Part shown: piece by piece, positions 34,968 through 45,900 of the stretch
Numbering within the stretch: the stretch's first letter is position 1
Layout of the letters: every line of letters begins with the position of its first letter
From: Capitella teleta
Lineage: Eukaryota > Annelida > Polychaeta > Capitellidae
Direction: 5' to 3'
DNA length: 64,000 bases
NCBI GenBank assembly: GCA_000328365.1
Contig: KB292914.1
Coordinates: 270,468 to 334,467 of the forward strand
The notes under the pieces: model-generated
What the model was told of the DNA's origin: nothing
What the model saw: only the letters and a program-made list of their open reading frames with translations
The model's database searches: none
Program-made: the position numbers and the translations under genes

Positions 34968-35825
34968 ATATTTGGGGTTTTTACACTGCTACCTGTTTTA
35001 TAGCACTTTCTCGGAAAAGCGAAGCAGCACCGAAAAGTATTAAAATCGTTAACATGGAGTAGATGTAGAAAACTATTATTTTGACCCAATCTGTATTTAT
35101 ATAATTAAGATTTTTTTTTTTTCACAAACAAGTAATTTATAATTTGATATTCATTTCATCTAATTTGTTTTATTATATTTTTCTTTGGTTTTATTTTTCA
35201 GATTCATGGCTGACTGCTCAAGCTTTTTATCTGATAGCATTGGTACTGTGTTTCCTGGCAGGTACAATGTACCCCATTGTACCTGTGAATGCATTGTTCC
35301 AAAGCATCTCAGGTGAGTTAAATATGAAGAGCCGTAAAGATAATATTGTTTGTTTGGTCCGAGGAGGTGAGGTTCAGTGCTTACGTAGGGACACAAGTGT
35401 ATGGCCAGCGCCGTGCCATTTCGCGGCAACGGTGGCAACCATGTTCACGCAGTTATTATACCCTGAAACAATGATAACATTTTGCTATGCAACTGAAATT
35501 GGCACCGAACTAATCATATTATTAGGCTGTACAACTCCCGTTAATACTGAAACATAACACAATACGCACAAACCTGAAATTCATCTGAATGGTACTAATT
35601 ATTCCAGGGGCCAGTGCGTTGATATCAAGCACAGTCTTTGCAACAGCAGTTGCGCTGCAGGACGATGAGAAGTACGACTATGCCTTCTACCTTGGCTTTC
35701 TGAGTGGAATAATTCTGTTGGTGAATGGATTGATGTTGCTGGTTTGTGTGCGCAAGGATCACTGCACGCTGGAAGACATCCCTCTGCCGTCGAAATCAGA
35801 GGCCAAGGGTTCATTTGACCCATAG
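33876..35825 (+). CDS. PMP22/claudin-family four-pass membrane protein
   Basis: Three exons (33876-34086, 35202-35312 and 35608-35825) join in phase 1 to give 179 residues. The product has four membrane segments: residues ~15-32, ~78-96, ~105-120 and ~130-150. The first extracellular loop carries the claudin signature as NWVQC, then YGLWWNC and HVC (W-GLW-C-C). There is one glycosylation sequon (NCT). Claudins and their relatives shape cell contacts and paracellular barriers. The tail is about 27 residues, ends SFDP and lacks the PDZ-binding YV of classical claudins, so a PMP22/EMP- or claudin-domain-type member is as likely. The start is the first ATG (CCAAGATGG context). AATAAA at 36087-36092 probably ends the transcript. 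Confidence 0.85.
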
Positions 35826-36086
35826 ATGTCGGGATACCCAGTGATATAACAGGGATACCAATATCTTTACTTGTTTGTATATAATTACGTGTTATCGAAA
35901 AAAGTTAAATTTGTCAAATGATATAAACAGTTCAATTTTAAATATGGAATTGCAGGTCACAATTATATGGTTTGCTTTCGTTTCATTAAATATTATTCTT
36001 AACTTGTCTTGTATGAGTTTTAATCAGTATGAGCTTACTTAATTATAGAAATATGCTATGAAAAATTCTAAATACTTTACAAGTGT

Positions 36087-36092
36087 AATAAA
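36087..36092 (+). terminator. Poly(A) signal of the claudin-like gene
   Basis: AATAAA lies about 262 bases past the stop codon in an AT-rich tail, the first full hexamer downstream. Confidence 0.6.
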
Positions 36093-36174
36093 TTTATTTT
36101 CTGGCAATATCTGGCAAAAATAATACTTGAAATGTGTGATTAACAAAAATTTACAGTAATTATTGTTACTCGGC

Positions 36175-36580
36175 CATTTTGGCGCTACCACTTCGGCGCA
36201 CGTGGTAGCACGCTCGCCTAGCGTGTAGAGGGTGGTGGGTTCGATACCTGGTTGGGCAACTTGCCAGTGTCGAATTTCGCGGCCTAAAAACCCTCATGTT
36301 CACCACAGCATGACACATTGCATAGTGTCGAATTGTGGTACATGGTTGGACAGTGATGGATATTTGTGCTCGATTAAGCAGGCTGCGCCTTCGTGGCCGC
36401 GCTCGCTTGTATGCTCCCCAGGGAGTAAGTTTGTGTTGGTGTGATGAGTCTAATAACCAGGCGAAGTTAAAGAAAAAAGTAATGCCGACGTTACTACCTT
36501 GCACTGCGGCCGTGCAGCAGTCCCGATGCCGAAAATATGGTGGCGTCGACACTGTCCTGCAGAAGCTTAAGAGATTATAA
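36175..36580 (+). mobile_element. tRNA-derived SINE, family B
   Basis: A tRNA-like head reads GTGGTAGCACGCTCGCCTAG, then GTGGGTTCGATACCTGG. The first part carries an A-box-like TGGTAGCAC and the second a near-canonical B box (GGTTCGATACC, 36238-36248). A non-tRNA body of about 300 GC-richer bases follows. The head differs from family A. Only one copy is in the window, so the right boundary is uncertain. The broken B-box stem and the long body argue against a functional tRNA gene. Confidence 0.65.
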
Positions 36581-37112
36581 AATCGTTATCTACTCAGATC
36601 AAAGACTTCGGTCGCCGTGCTGCAGGACGTTCTCCTTCCAAAAGGCAGGTTACCGGCGTTCATTTTACGCGGATTAATAACATAATCTGGTTAACTCCCA
36701 TTCAGTTTGTTAGGTAATGGGTCACGATTGCAATGTTTACATTTCAGCCCATCAATCTCGACCCGTCTTGTTTACTCAAGTTGAAGGCTTTTTTTTTTTT
36801 TAAATTAGCACTACTACCTATATATAACTCTCTCATGAAGATGAGAGAAATCCAACACATAAAGCAAAATTCAAATATATACACATGTTTTTATTAATAA
36901 AAAATGACAAGTTAGAAGAAAAATAAAAAAAATCAATTATCACTGAAGTCATCCTCAGCGGACAGCCTTTTCAACGTGGACCGTCGCTGCCTCCCTTCGT
37001 GACGGCCTGGGGCCCCTCTCAACCATGCCGTCGTGACTTACTCGACATCTACTTGAGTGGTTGTTAACAGATTCACCGCCAAACTCCGTGTATGCGGGCC
37101 CAATGCTTCTCC
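36581..37112. other. No gene seen
   Basis: GC-richer patches near 36600-36670 and 36955-37100 lack splice-bounded frames. Confidence 0.5.
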
Positions 37113-37181
37113 GCCAAACACGGAGATTTGCCAAACACGGAGATTTGCCAAACACGGAGGTTTGCCAAACACGGTGTTTTG
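37113..37181. repeat. Minisatellite, four 17-bp units
   Basis: The unit GCCAAACACGGAGATTT is repeated four times in tandem. The last two units have one to three changes. Confidence 0.9.
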
Positions 37182-37581
37182 CACTTTATGCCATATACGA
37201 GTGCTATAACCACTTAATTACACGTCATTTCTGAAAACATCAGAGTGTTTGACCGTGTGCATCTATGATTATATGATGATTTTACGGATATATGTTCTAA
37301 ATTAAACCATCAATCCTTGTACTTCTGAAGTTTATATATAGCAGTTACCGATTGATATGCGATAGACCGCTGCCGAAAGCATGCGCAGCAAAGCGATCGC
37401 GACTCGAGGTGAAGCAGTGAAGCGAATAGCTTTAAATTAATGCTGCAGAGGAGGTTGAACCGGATCATTAGGAGTCATCGAGCCAATCCCTCACTGTAGC
37501 ATTCAATAGATTATCTTCAATATGGAATAAACACACCTCTACGCTGTTTGACTCTTTCACTTCTTCTCTGGATCCACACCA

Positions 37582-37612
<31 letters not shown>

Positions 37613-38128
37613 TTGCTAGTAGGTTTATAACAAGAACAATTAATGCAGGTGATTTTAGACGAATGCCGAATAATGATTATTGAATCTACAGAAATTTTCT
37701 GCATTGAAAACCCAATGTAAATGTATGTGTATGTATTTGCAACAACGATACATATAATTATTGAAATTCTACAAGTACTAGTTTAAGTATTGGTAGGAAA
37801 AGTACTGAAATAGACAAGTAAACCAATGTAAACCTCTGCAGAGCGTCTGAAATTGAGCGCTGAATTAATGTTTCATTTCATGTAACTTCCAGTTTTATAC
37901 ACATATATACCTCCGTCTGTATATGAGAATATTCAGACTGCAATCTGTCTAGCATGCATGGGACTTGAGGTTTGTTGTTCCTTCCTCCTTATTGCTTTGA
38001 CAATGATTTCATATTATATACCAGTTTGTAGTTCATGGCCATACTGTTTTGCTGGGGAATAAAATGCTGGCATCTGGGACAGGTTTAGATGAGCTGCATG
38101 AGCTTGCAACACAGGTGCTTATTACATT

Positions 38129-38237
38129 TGGGATTTATCGATAAGAGTAGGGGGAAACCCCGGTCCCGGGCCTTCTGTTCTGGCGTCCGTCTCATCCGAT
38201 CGGATTGGGTGGAGCCGTAAAACCCCATCACTCACTT
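38129..38237 (+). mobile_element. SINE family A, copy 3 (3' part only)
   Basis: GGGATTTATCGATAAGAGTA, then GGGGGAAACCCCGGTCCCGG and the end GGAGCCGTAAAACCCCATCA match the 3' half of the two longer copies in inverted orientation to them. The tRNA head and the start of the body are missing. Confidence 0.85.
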
Positions 38238-39089
38238 ACATAAACCCTTGAGTTGAATTAGTTCAACTAACTCATTTCTTCAGATTGTTAAATTGAAAAG
38301 TTTAACGTTTCAACTCTACTTTTCAATAATAATTATAATTATCTCGAGTTTGGGTTTTGGATATCCTCGGTTTACCATGTAAACTAATGTAAGAATACCC
38401 AAGTGATATAAATTTATCCTTATATTATTATTTATTCAAGATTACAGAGTGGAAACAAATATTACTACACATTTAAAAGGTAACAACTGCAATGGAAAAT
38501 TAATCAGAAAACAAAGGAATTTACACATCAAATTAAACTTAAATGGAAATAACAAATAGCACATACTAATTAATTGATTTAATAGATAAACTTGCTTCTT
38601 AACACAAAATTCTCTCGCATGAAGTCCCGCACATGCAGAGGCCTGCTGCCAAGCCTCACGGAGCTTGGCGTCCGGAGTTCGGCTCTCTCCCAAAACTAAA
38701 CTTTAATTGCTCCATTTTCTACTTATAAAAGGATTGTCGCACGTGCCAGATTATACGCGTTCGTGATATAGTTGCATGCACGCGCTAAACAATTTGTCGA
38801 GGGGCCATTTGTACTGAGGCCTAACGCATTCTTTAACAACAAAACTATTAACGATTAAATTAACCATTCATTAATGATTAATCCACCCTGTATTAATAAT
38901 ATATGCACATCAATAATAATGATTATGTTGAAGGACGTGGCCGTCATCGGAGCCTTGAATCCTCCGCAGGGACCTTCACAAAATGCTGGATGCCTCTTTA
39001 ACGTCGCAAGGAAAGAGACACAGAGAGAGACATGTGTCGAGCTGAACACTACACATACTGATGGGAGATAGAAAATTTTTGACCAACAA
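38238..39089. other. No gene seen
   Basis: AT-rich DNA. Short open frames on both strands lack splice sites and family resemblance. Confidence 0.5.
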
Positions 39090-39260
39090 GTAATCGTACA
39101 ATCTTTTGTAGACTAGTTTCTCCAGAATGTTTTAGAACACAGGCAAGAGAGAAATGGGTCTGTAGTTACAAATTTCTTTCAGAAACCTTTCTTGAACAAT
39201 GGTACAACCCGTGCTATTTTCATTTTGTAAGGAACCGTTTTTTCTAAAAACGAGAGGTTT
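39090..39260 (-). mobile_element. Fragment of a LINE reverse transcriptase
   Basis: The minus strand encodes KEICNYRPISLLPVFSKTF, which is the classic start of a non-LTR reverse transcriptase (NYRPISLLPVFSKILEK). The residues before it (NGSLQNENSTGCTIVQERFL) fit poorly and the frame is soon lost on both sides. It is a short, old remnant of a different LINE from that at 49594. Confidence 0.6.
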
Positions 39261-39787
39261 AAAATGTGGTGTAAAGGAGAAATTTATAGCTTTACTAATT
39301 GCAAATAAAATAATCAAATTCCACTAATTTTTCAGACCAACAAAAGCAATGCATGTAGACAAGCAGTGTTATGAACCAAATGGCATGAAGAGCCAATACA
39401 AATTGTTTTAGCGTTCGGCTGTTATAATAGTACAATCGATAAAAAAGGTAGGATTAATACTGGGTAAATACACCTATCAGAAATATACATGTAGTTAGCA
39501 ACCATGGATCGACTCATGAGGGATTTTTTACATTAACCCTAGTATACGCATACTGCGCATCCTATGTCCGTCCAATATATATTTTGAGACAACACCAGTA
39601 TATGTATGGGCATACATACAGTATGGTATAAATGATTAAATTAATTTTAATAAAGAAATAACGGAATAAAATCTACTTCCACGGATAGCTGAGATAGTAA
39701 GTATATAAACAATACTATAAACAAAATAAAGACTTGTACAAATGATAACTTCTTGTCTTGTAATACTGAATGTAAAATATTTGGATT

Positions 39788-39909
39788 GAATCGGCTGAGA
39801 GCCGCTGATACAGTGATCGGCTGATAGCGGCTGGCCAACGGCACCAATCGGCGGCGGCTGGCTAAACGGCCAATCGGCGGCGGCTAGTACATATTGGCGG
39901 CGGCTCCGG
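39788..39909. repeat. Degenerate CGGC-rich minisatellite
   Basis: Words such as AATCGGCGGCGGCTGG and ATCGGCTGATAGCGGCTGG recur about six times with variable spacing. It is a GC-rich island in AT-rich DNA. Confidence 0.75.
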
Positions 39910-41133
39910 AGTCTACTTCAAGACTTAACTTCGGAACGCATTGCAAATATGAGAGGTGGACCAGGAAAGAATATTGGCCTTGATTTGCTTAATGAGTTTG
40001 TAAATAATGATTTCAAAGGTGATCGATATTCTTGTTTTGCCTGTTTATTATATAGCAAACTCTTGTCTCTCATTCAGAGATTTTGAAAAAAGGTCAAGAG
40101 GGCAGTACACTGATACATTAAGAATGTATATGTTTTTGTCAAGGATTTTTCAAGTATGGATTGTTTGACATTAAAGCTGGTAGGTAGTATTAGTTGAATC
40201 ACACGACTCGCCTGTTTTATGTGTCTCTCTTCCTAGGTGTCACAAAGGTGTCACAAAGCGTCCCCAGAATTCAATTAAGGCAGAGAGGTCACTGCGCGAT
40301 CCAAAGGCTTTGGGGGCCAAAACAAGGCTATGAGAAAGCCTTGTGGGGACAGGAATATGAGTTATTGGCTTTATTTCAATTTCTACCATAGCAATCACTC
40401 CCCTTCTCCCTCAGAGCTGAAAGGAATATTTGTCTTGAGGCCAAATAATCGTGACCAACGTGGCTGGATTAAATCTGCCATATGTGGCAAAATTAAATCT
40501 GCGGATTGATAATATCATCTTTTGTTTTCTGTTTATGTACAATATCATGTGCCTTGTTGTTTTGAAGGGGTTTATCCCAGTTTCCATGTTTGTGATGTAT
40601 TTCTCTAATTCTTGTTAGAAATTCACAGGAAACGTTTTAACACAGGAGTAAAATCCAAGAAATACAAAATTTTTATTGGCACAAGGGGAGCAGCATTTGC
40701 TACTTCCGCAGCACATTTCAATTTCCTCTTCTTCAATTTCTGTAATCAGTGTTTTACTCGATTGCATCCTTAAAAGTGATTGATATACATACACACCATG
40801 TATGATTAACGACTTCAGAATGCTCTTTCTCAGGCAATCACTGCGCACAGCATTAATCATTTGGGGGCTTGCGTATACGTCTTCCAATGCTTTCATGGTT
40901 CAGAAGTTTTAATTATGCGATGACCTTTTGTTTACACCATATCCATGCATGACATATATGCTGACACCTACTTGCAAATCACAATGGCACGTTTTGCATG
41001 TTGTTTCGCCTCTTTTACATGGTAGGTTGTAAAGGACGTCTCTAGTTTGGCGGATTTTTCTATTTTTAGAAAGATGTTTGGCCTGCAGTAAGTGTGCATG
41101 CTTTAAAGAGGAATGTACAATTATTTAATATTG
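39910..41133. other. No gene seen
   Basis: A minus-strand frame at 40615-40896 (with EEEEIEMCCGSSKCCSPC) is cysteine-rich but has no splice sites or clear start context. I leave it uncalled. Confidence 0.45.
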
Positions 41134-41410
41134 CCTGTCCGGAACTGCCGTGGCACAGTCTAAGTCACAGGCCAGTATGCTTTAGAGTTTTTTCAGTGTC
41201 AATATCCACAGTAACGGTTACCGTGACGACGGGCGTCTGTCCGGAAGGTGGCGCCCATAAAGAAGATAATTAATTCACATTGCATAGTTAAGCTGTGACA
41301 GTACCATTCCACCACTCAATGTGCTTCATCAAAGCCTTGTAAAACTATTTTGTCAGCTCGATTTTTAATTATTGATCTCCAAACACTGTCCACAAGGGCC
41401 TCCGGACAGG
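41134..41410. mobile_element. Possible short TIR element
   Basis: CCTGTCCGGA at 41134-41143 is mirrored exactly by TCCGGACAGG at 41401-41410, and a further CTGTCCGGAAGG lies inside. The TIR is only 10 bases and no target duplication is clear. Confidence 0.3.
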
Positions 41411-41855
41411 AAAATATACATGAAGTTTGTCCAGCGCATATGTCTGTGAAAAATGATATTACAACATAGCAGCATGTCTCAAGAGTTTCCTAACCATTCG
41501 CATCTTCTGGCGTCATCTCAGCATCCATGCCATGGACCCAGGCTTTTAGCTAGGCATACGTCTCCCCGACTTTGAGTCGGGCTATCGCCAATGTGAGACA
41601 GGCTGAAAATTTCGATGAGTCGCATAGAAATTTCTAAAAGAGTCGGGCAAAAATCGATAAAAAGGACAGGCTGAGAATACACTTGTGAGACGGGCTTTTG
41701 GCGCGAACTCTACGAAGAAAAACCCCGGGAAAATCTTCAAGAGTAGTGATGTCAAAGCTCTGCTGATTGGCTCAGCGCTACCGGAAACACAGGACACGAA
41801 CCAATGAGGCAAGGTTTTACATTCAAGAGCATTCCAAGCATTGTCATTGGCTGAC

Positions 41856-41863
41856 CTATAAAT
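41856..41863 (+). promoter_or_regulatory. TATA box with nearby inverted CCAAT boxes
   Basis: CTATAAAT lies about 95 bases before the ATG at 41955. ATTGG occurs about 10 bases upstream of it (GTCATTGGCTGACC) and again near 41765, with a direct CCAAT near 41800. The arrangement is that of an RNA polymerase II core promoter. Confidence 0.45.
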
Positions 41864-41954
41864 CTGTGCTCTAGTTTCAGTTTCCGTTGTTGATGTACTT
41901 TCTTAAGTTTGTGTTATTGACATTTTCACTGGATTATCATGCGCATTTATCAAC

Positions 41955-42068
41955 ATGTCTAAGAAGAATCCGAAGAAGAGAGGACGGGACCAGCACGCCA
42001 TTTCCAGTTTTTTCTGTGCACCGACGCCGGCAACAACGGATTGTGAGTCTCTAGCTCCCCAAGGGTAG
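41955..42068 (+). CDS. Short ORF or first exon with a PCNA-binding (PIP-box) motif
   Basis: The frame encodes MSKKNPKKRGRD, then QHAISSFF and a short TP-rich tail, 37 residues in all. QHAISSFF fits the PIP box (Q-x-x-[ILM]-x-x-[FY]-[FY]) exactly and follows a basic, NLS-like stretch. That layout occurs at the N-terminus of PCNA-bound replication and repair proteins and of some hAT-type transposases. A donor-like GATT|GTGAGT inside the frame allows it to be a first exon. Otherwise the frame stops at 42066-42068, inside the left arm of the large hairpin, so the hairpin may have been inserted into a longer frame. No downstream exon is recognised. Confidence 0.4.
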   Translation: MSKKNPKKRGRDQHAISSFFCAPTPATTDCESLAPQG

Positions 42069-42120
42069 CGGAGTAGTTCCCACACACCGCTACCGCGGTG
42101 TGTGGGAACTGCTCCGCTAC
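42065..42120. repeat. Near-perfect hairpin with 26-bp arms
   Basis: GTAGCGGAGTAGTTCCCACA with CACCGC pairs with the inverted copy ending GGGAACTGCTCCGCTAC, with a single mismatch (a G:U pair in RNA) and a loop of only TACC. It is immediately followed by the second hairpin. Confidence 0.95.
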
Positions 42121-42159
42121 AGGAAATTGGACCTCAACAAATATGAGGTCCAATTTCCT
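42121..42159. repeat. Perfect hairpin with 16-bp arms
   Basis: AGGAAATTGGACCTCA (42121-42136) and TGAGGTCCAATTTCCT (42144-42159) are exact inverted copies around the loop ACAAATA. No base separates it from the hairpin on its left. Confidence 0.95.
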
Positions 42160-43199
42160 TGTGGACACTGGAGCGCAGGTGACATTGATTCATAGTATCT
42201 GATCAAAATAGTGTTAATCTCTCTCTATAGACCCCTATTGGAAGTACAATAAATGTAACTGGACAACTGACATCCTTCTCTTCATCAACGCAAAAATTGT
42301 GTGCCTAGTTGTACGGGGTCTTCTTGTGACGCTCCTTTTTCGGGTGCAGATTTCTTGCGCCACCATCATTTGTTGTCTATATGATATAGCCGCCATCCCC
42401 TACTCCCAGGTCCCAGGACCATGTGCCATCAGTCTGCCTCTCTCTAGAATCCAATGCAAGGATCAGTCCCGGCGGATACTGGAAGAGTAATCGTGCACCA
42501 CACAACCCCCCTTTGCACGCTAGTACGCACAACATCGGAGCGTTCTACCCGACCCTAATATGCTCAAGACTAGCAACGCGTGGCGTACAACCTTTATATC
42601 ACTTCCCTCTCAACAGAACAGCAACTGACCAATGTTTGTGCAGTTACTGTTTGTGCAGAAACTGCTAGACTTCCTCCTGGAGCGCCACTTATTCGCCGCC
42701 GACATGTCCCTCCACAGCATTTCAACTGCTTTGACTGCTGAAGTCAGTGCCAATGTCAACAATTCTACAGAGAACGGAAAGTTTCAGTAGGACCGATCAG
42801 TCGGTGACCTTGGCTACGCAGACAACGAACAATAAAACGCCAACTACAGAGATTCCTGAATTGATGTTCAACGAAATGTAACAGTTCCTGAAATTACGGA
42901 TGGTCGAGCAGTTAATATCTATATGGGGGTACATTGTGTCGCTTACCTACACTGATATAAATGTCTGTTAAACACCAGGATCAACTAAAAGTAAATTGCT
43001 TGGAAATCATTTTCAACAGGGTCATCTGACTTCAAATGGCCATATCTCAGTGACCGGTCAACTCATTTCTTTAAAATAACTACCAAAATGTCCGGCTTTT
43101 CAATCTCTATCTGATGACATAACATATGTTCTATAATTTCTATTCGTGAAGACGGTTGAAGATGCCTGGAAAATAAGTGATAGGAATAAGCCTTTTTTT

Positions 43200-43230
<31 letters not shown>

Positions 43231-43452
43231 GCTCCTTGTTGGATTGTATATACTAGTCGTTGGTATGTTTGATCACATTTAACGTGTTTTTTTGGGTGTT
43301 TATTTCGGAATTATAGAGATATGAATTTTATGGTTTTGTTAATACTTCCCATAACCACCAAAGGTCACATCAACACCAAACATCAAGACAAAGACGAAAC
43401 TCTTAAGTTCCATCTATTATTGTAACCATATCTAAATAACCATCTATTGTTG
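42160..43452. other. No gene seen
   Basis: Short plus-strand frames at 42299-42668 lack splice sites. Poly(T) runs lie at about 43193-43230. Confidence 0.5.
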
Positions 43453-43577
43453 TAACCCATAACCACAATGAAGGTGTTGTGAAGCAACCGAAAATAGAAA
43501 GGAAGAAGAAGAAAACAATGAAAACAAAAGCAAGATAAGAAGAAAAAAAAATATGTATGAGTATATGTAATATACAA

Positions 43578-43618
<41 letters not shown>

Positions 43619-43644
43619 AACACCTTCATTGTGGTTATGGGTTA
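43453..43644. repeat. Perfect 30-bp inverted repeat around a (TA)n tract
   Basis: TAACCCATAACCACAATGAA at the left arm (43453-43482) is exactly inverted at 43615-43644. The 132-base spacer ends in about 18 TA units (43579-43615). Just left of it, CCATCTATTNTTGTAACC occurs twice in tandem. Confidence 0.9.
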
Positions 43645-44501
43645 ATTTATTTATTTATTATCGAAATATGTAATTAATTAACCACACGGTTAGGATACGA
43701 TTGTCCATTGGTCTTCTCGAAGGGGTTTCGAATTAATTTGCTGAGGTTTCCGTTGAGGCTGTACTCGTTTATTTTAGCCAATGATGCTTCTTCATACGTA
43801 CAACACCCGGTCGAATGTCTTCCTTAAGTCAACGAATGCGAATGATGGGCATACATATGTGCATGTGACTATGTCAGCTAATGCGATTCTTAAAAAACAG
43901 GTTCAGGTTGATTTGAGTTTATTGAAATAAAATGCCTTTGTTTCAGCACTGTGACAATCTGACGTTCGAGTTTCTCTTGTTATATATCTTTTATTTCTAA
44001 AAGATATATCCTCATAAATAATACAGTAATAAATTAAAACAAATCATGATTACCTGGTTTTTCGCCGAGAATCGAAAGCGAGGCTGGTTGAATGAAGATA
44101 TTTTTATATCAAATCCAAATGCGTAGATAATATGTGCGAACGAAAATAGCTGCAAAACTGTGCTCATTTTCCCGCATTATGTATTGTATATGTGACAGTT
44201 AATAACTTTTCGATTGTCTGATAAATACACATTCATGCATATTTGCTTAAACAATACGCAGTTGGTTTCTGGTGCACCGTCGCTGAAATATAAAAAAATC
44301 TTTGAAAACTGCAGGTAGAGGGATCGAAAACACTCCTGTTGGATCAGTGAGATAAGATGATTTAATGGCCATGCGTGCTTTTATATGGCAGATATGCGTT
44401 ATGGGAATTGAATTTGTTCCAAAATCCATCTTACCCATCGAAAAAAACCCGATTAAAATTGCTTAAAAGCCGACCTGAGGCCCATTCGATCCGCCCACGC
44501 A

Positions 44502-44504
<3 letters not shown>

Positions 44505-44552
<48 letters not shown>
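44505..44552. repeat. (CT)n microsatellite
   Basis: About 24 uninterrupted CT units lie just upstream of the first sushi-like exon. Confidence 0.98.
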
Positions 44553-44554
<2 letters not shown>

Positions 44555-44572
44555 TGGATTTAGGATTTAGCA

Positions 44573-45900
44573 ATGTTGATGGACCGTTATGATTTGGGCA
44601 CAACAGTGCGTTAGATCTGTGGAGAGGACTCCACTTCAGACGAAATCATAGAAGTCAGTTGTACGAATGAAGGGTGGACGTTTGGTAACGCAAACATAAC
44701 GGATTGTGTAGGTGCGTTTTGACATCTCAACCTTATATATTGGTATGCATCAACCATAAAGCTCACTGTAAAGTTGCAAGTCTATTTCGCTGGTCTCCTG
44801 CGCTACCGAAAAGAAGCACCGGCACACACCGGTGAAAACTTACCCATATTTTGGTACATTCATTTTACTCGATTTCACATGAATTCCCAAGATGGCTCAC
44901 AAGGCGAGACGCGTGAAAATGAATTCACATTATTTGCTGAATACGACCAGTTAACTAAATGTTACTATAAATAACAGCCAATGAAATACCATCTGTCATC
45001 GGTGTGTGCCTGTGTCATTTTATATATGATCAGGGAGCCAGTGAAGCAAGCCTATCGATCTGATAACGTTGTCTTTTCCCATTTCAGTTAACAATGTCGC
45101 AAACCTAATCTCAGTTCACGTTTCGAACCTTTGCCTCTTTTCGATTCCGATTCCCACCAAGAACGAATAGAACTGCACTGCGCTGAAGGCTACAAGACGG
45201 GGTCTAATGTCAGCCATGTCGGGCTGCTTTGTGACAATGGCGATATGCGGACCCAAAAGTCATGTCAGGCATGAGTAAGACGAGCTACTATGAGTACACT
45301 TACAGGTTGTGAATAAGGAAACCACGTTGCTTAAAAAAGGACAAAAAATACTTTGTATCAAACCTAATCTGATTTTGTCCTTTAATTCCTTCTTCCTTGT
45401 CTCTTTGATGTGAATAACGCGTCTCTGAAACCTAAATTTAACGTCACAGCTGAGGTTCAATGTCCTGCTCTGCCCACCTGGGATGATATGCACTTCACCA
45501 ACAAGGGCTTAACACCAGGATTTGTGACCAGCTATTCCTGCCCCTGAAGGAGGTCATTTCAAGGAGAAAGACGATGTTTTGACAGCTGAGTGTTCGGTGA
45601 AAGATGAAAGGACACAGCCAATCCAATCATGCATAGGAAAGTGCTGTATTATCTTATCCATTCATCTTTTCCTCTATATTTGGCAATCATTTAGTACCTC
45701 TTTTGGGGGATACTCAATACATCTAAGCTATGTTTACAACACAGTACCCAGAACCAGCGTCGATCGCAATGCGGTGGAAGCCGAACCGGCAACATTGGTT
45801 GGACCGGTCGCCATAATATTCGTCATTCTCGAAATTAGCGTCTTCTTTTTAATGGATGTAACGACGATCTCAGAGGGGTTGAAAGCAATGGTGCAAACAT
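44573..45900 (+). pseudogene. Decayed sushi (CCP) domain membrane protein gene
   Basis: Three blocks on the plus strand read as sushi domains, which in intact genes bind complement or adhesion ligands. Block one (44573-44711) ends IIEVSCTNEGWTFGNANITD, then CVG and a donor, but has an in-frame TAG at 44612-44614. Block two (45088-45272) contains RIELHCAEGYKTGSNVSHVG, then LLCDNGDMRTQKSCQA and TGA; its frame from the best acceptor also meets a stop. Block three (from about 45453) starts AEVQCPALPTWDDMHFTNKG, reaches SYSCP, then needs a one-base shift to continue EGGHFKEKDDVLTAECSV to QSCIG, with no donor. A further frame from 45745 encodes a membrane segment (LVGPVAIIFVILEISVFFLM). The order fits a type I sushi-transmembrane protein that has lost function; assembly errors are less likely given several defects. 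Confidence 0.6.

Noticed and set aside
36180-36250. Possible functional tRNA gene
   Set aside because: A and B boxes are present but the acceptor stem does not pair, and a long SINE-like body follows.
40615-40896. Cysteine- and glutamate-rich minus-strand frame
   Set aside because: The CCGSSKCCSPC stretch is eye-catching, but there is no signal peptide, splice site or repeat of the pattern.
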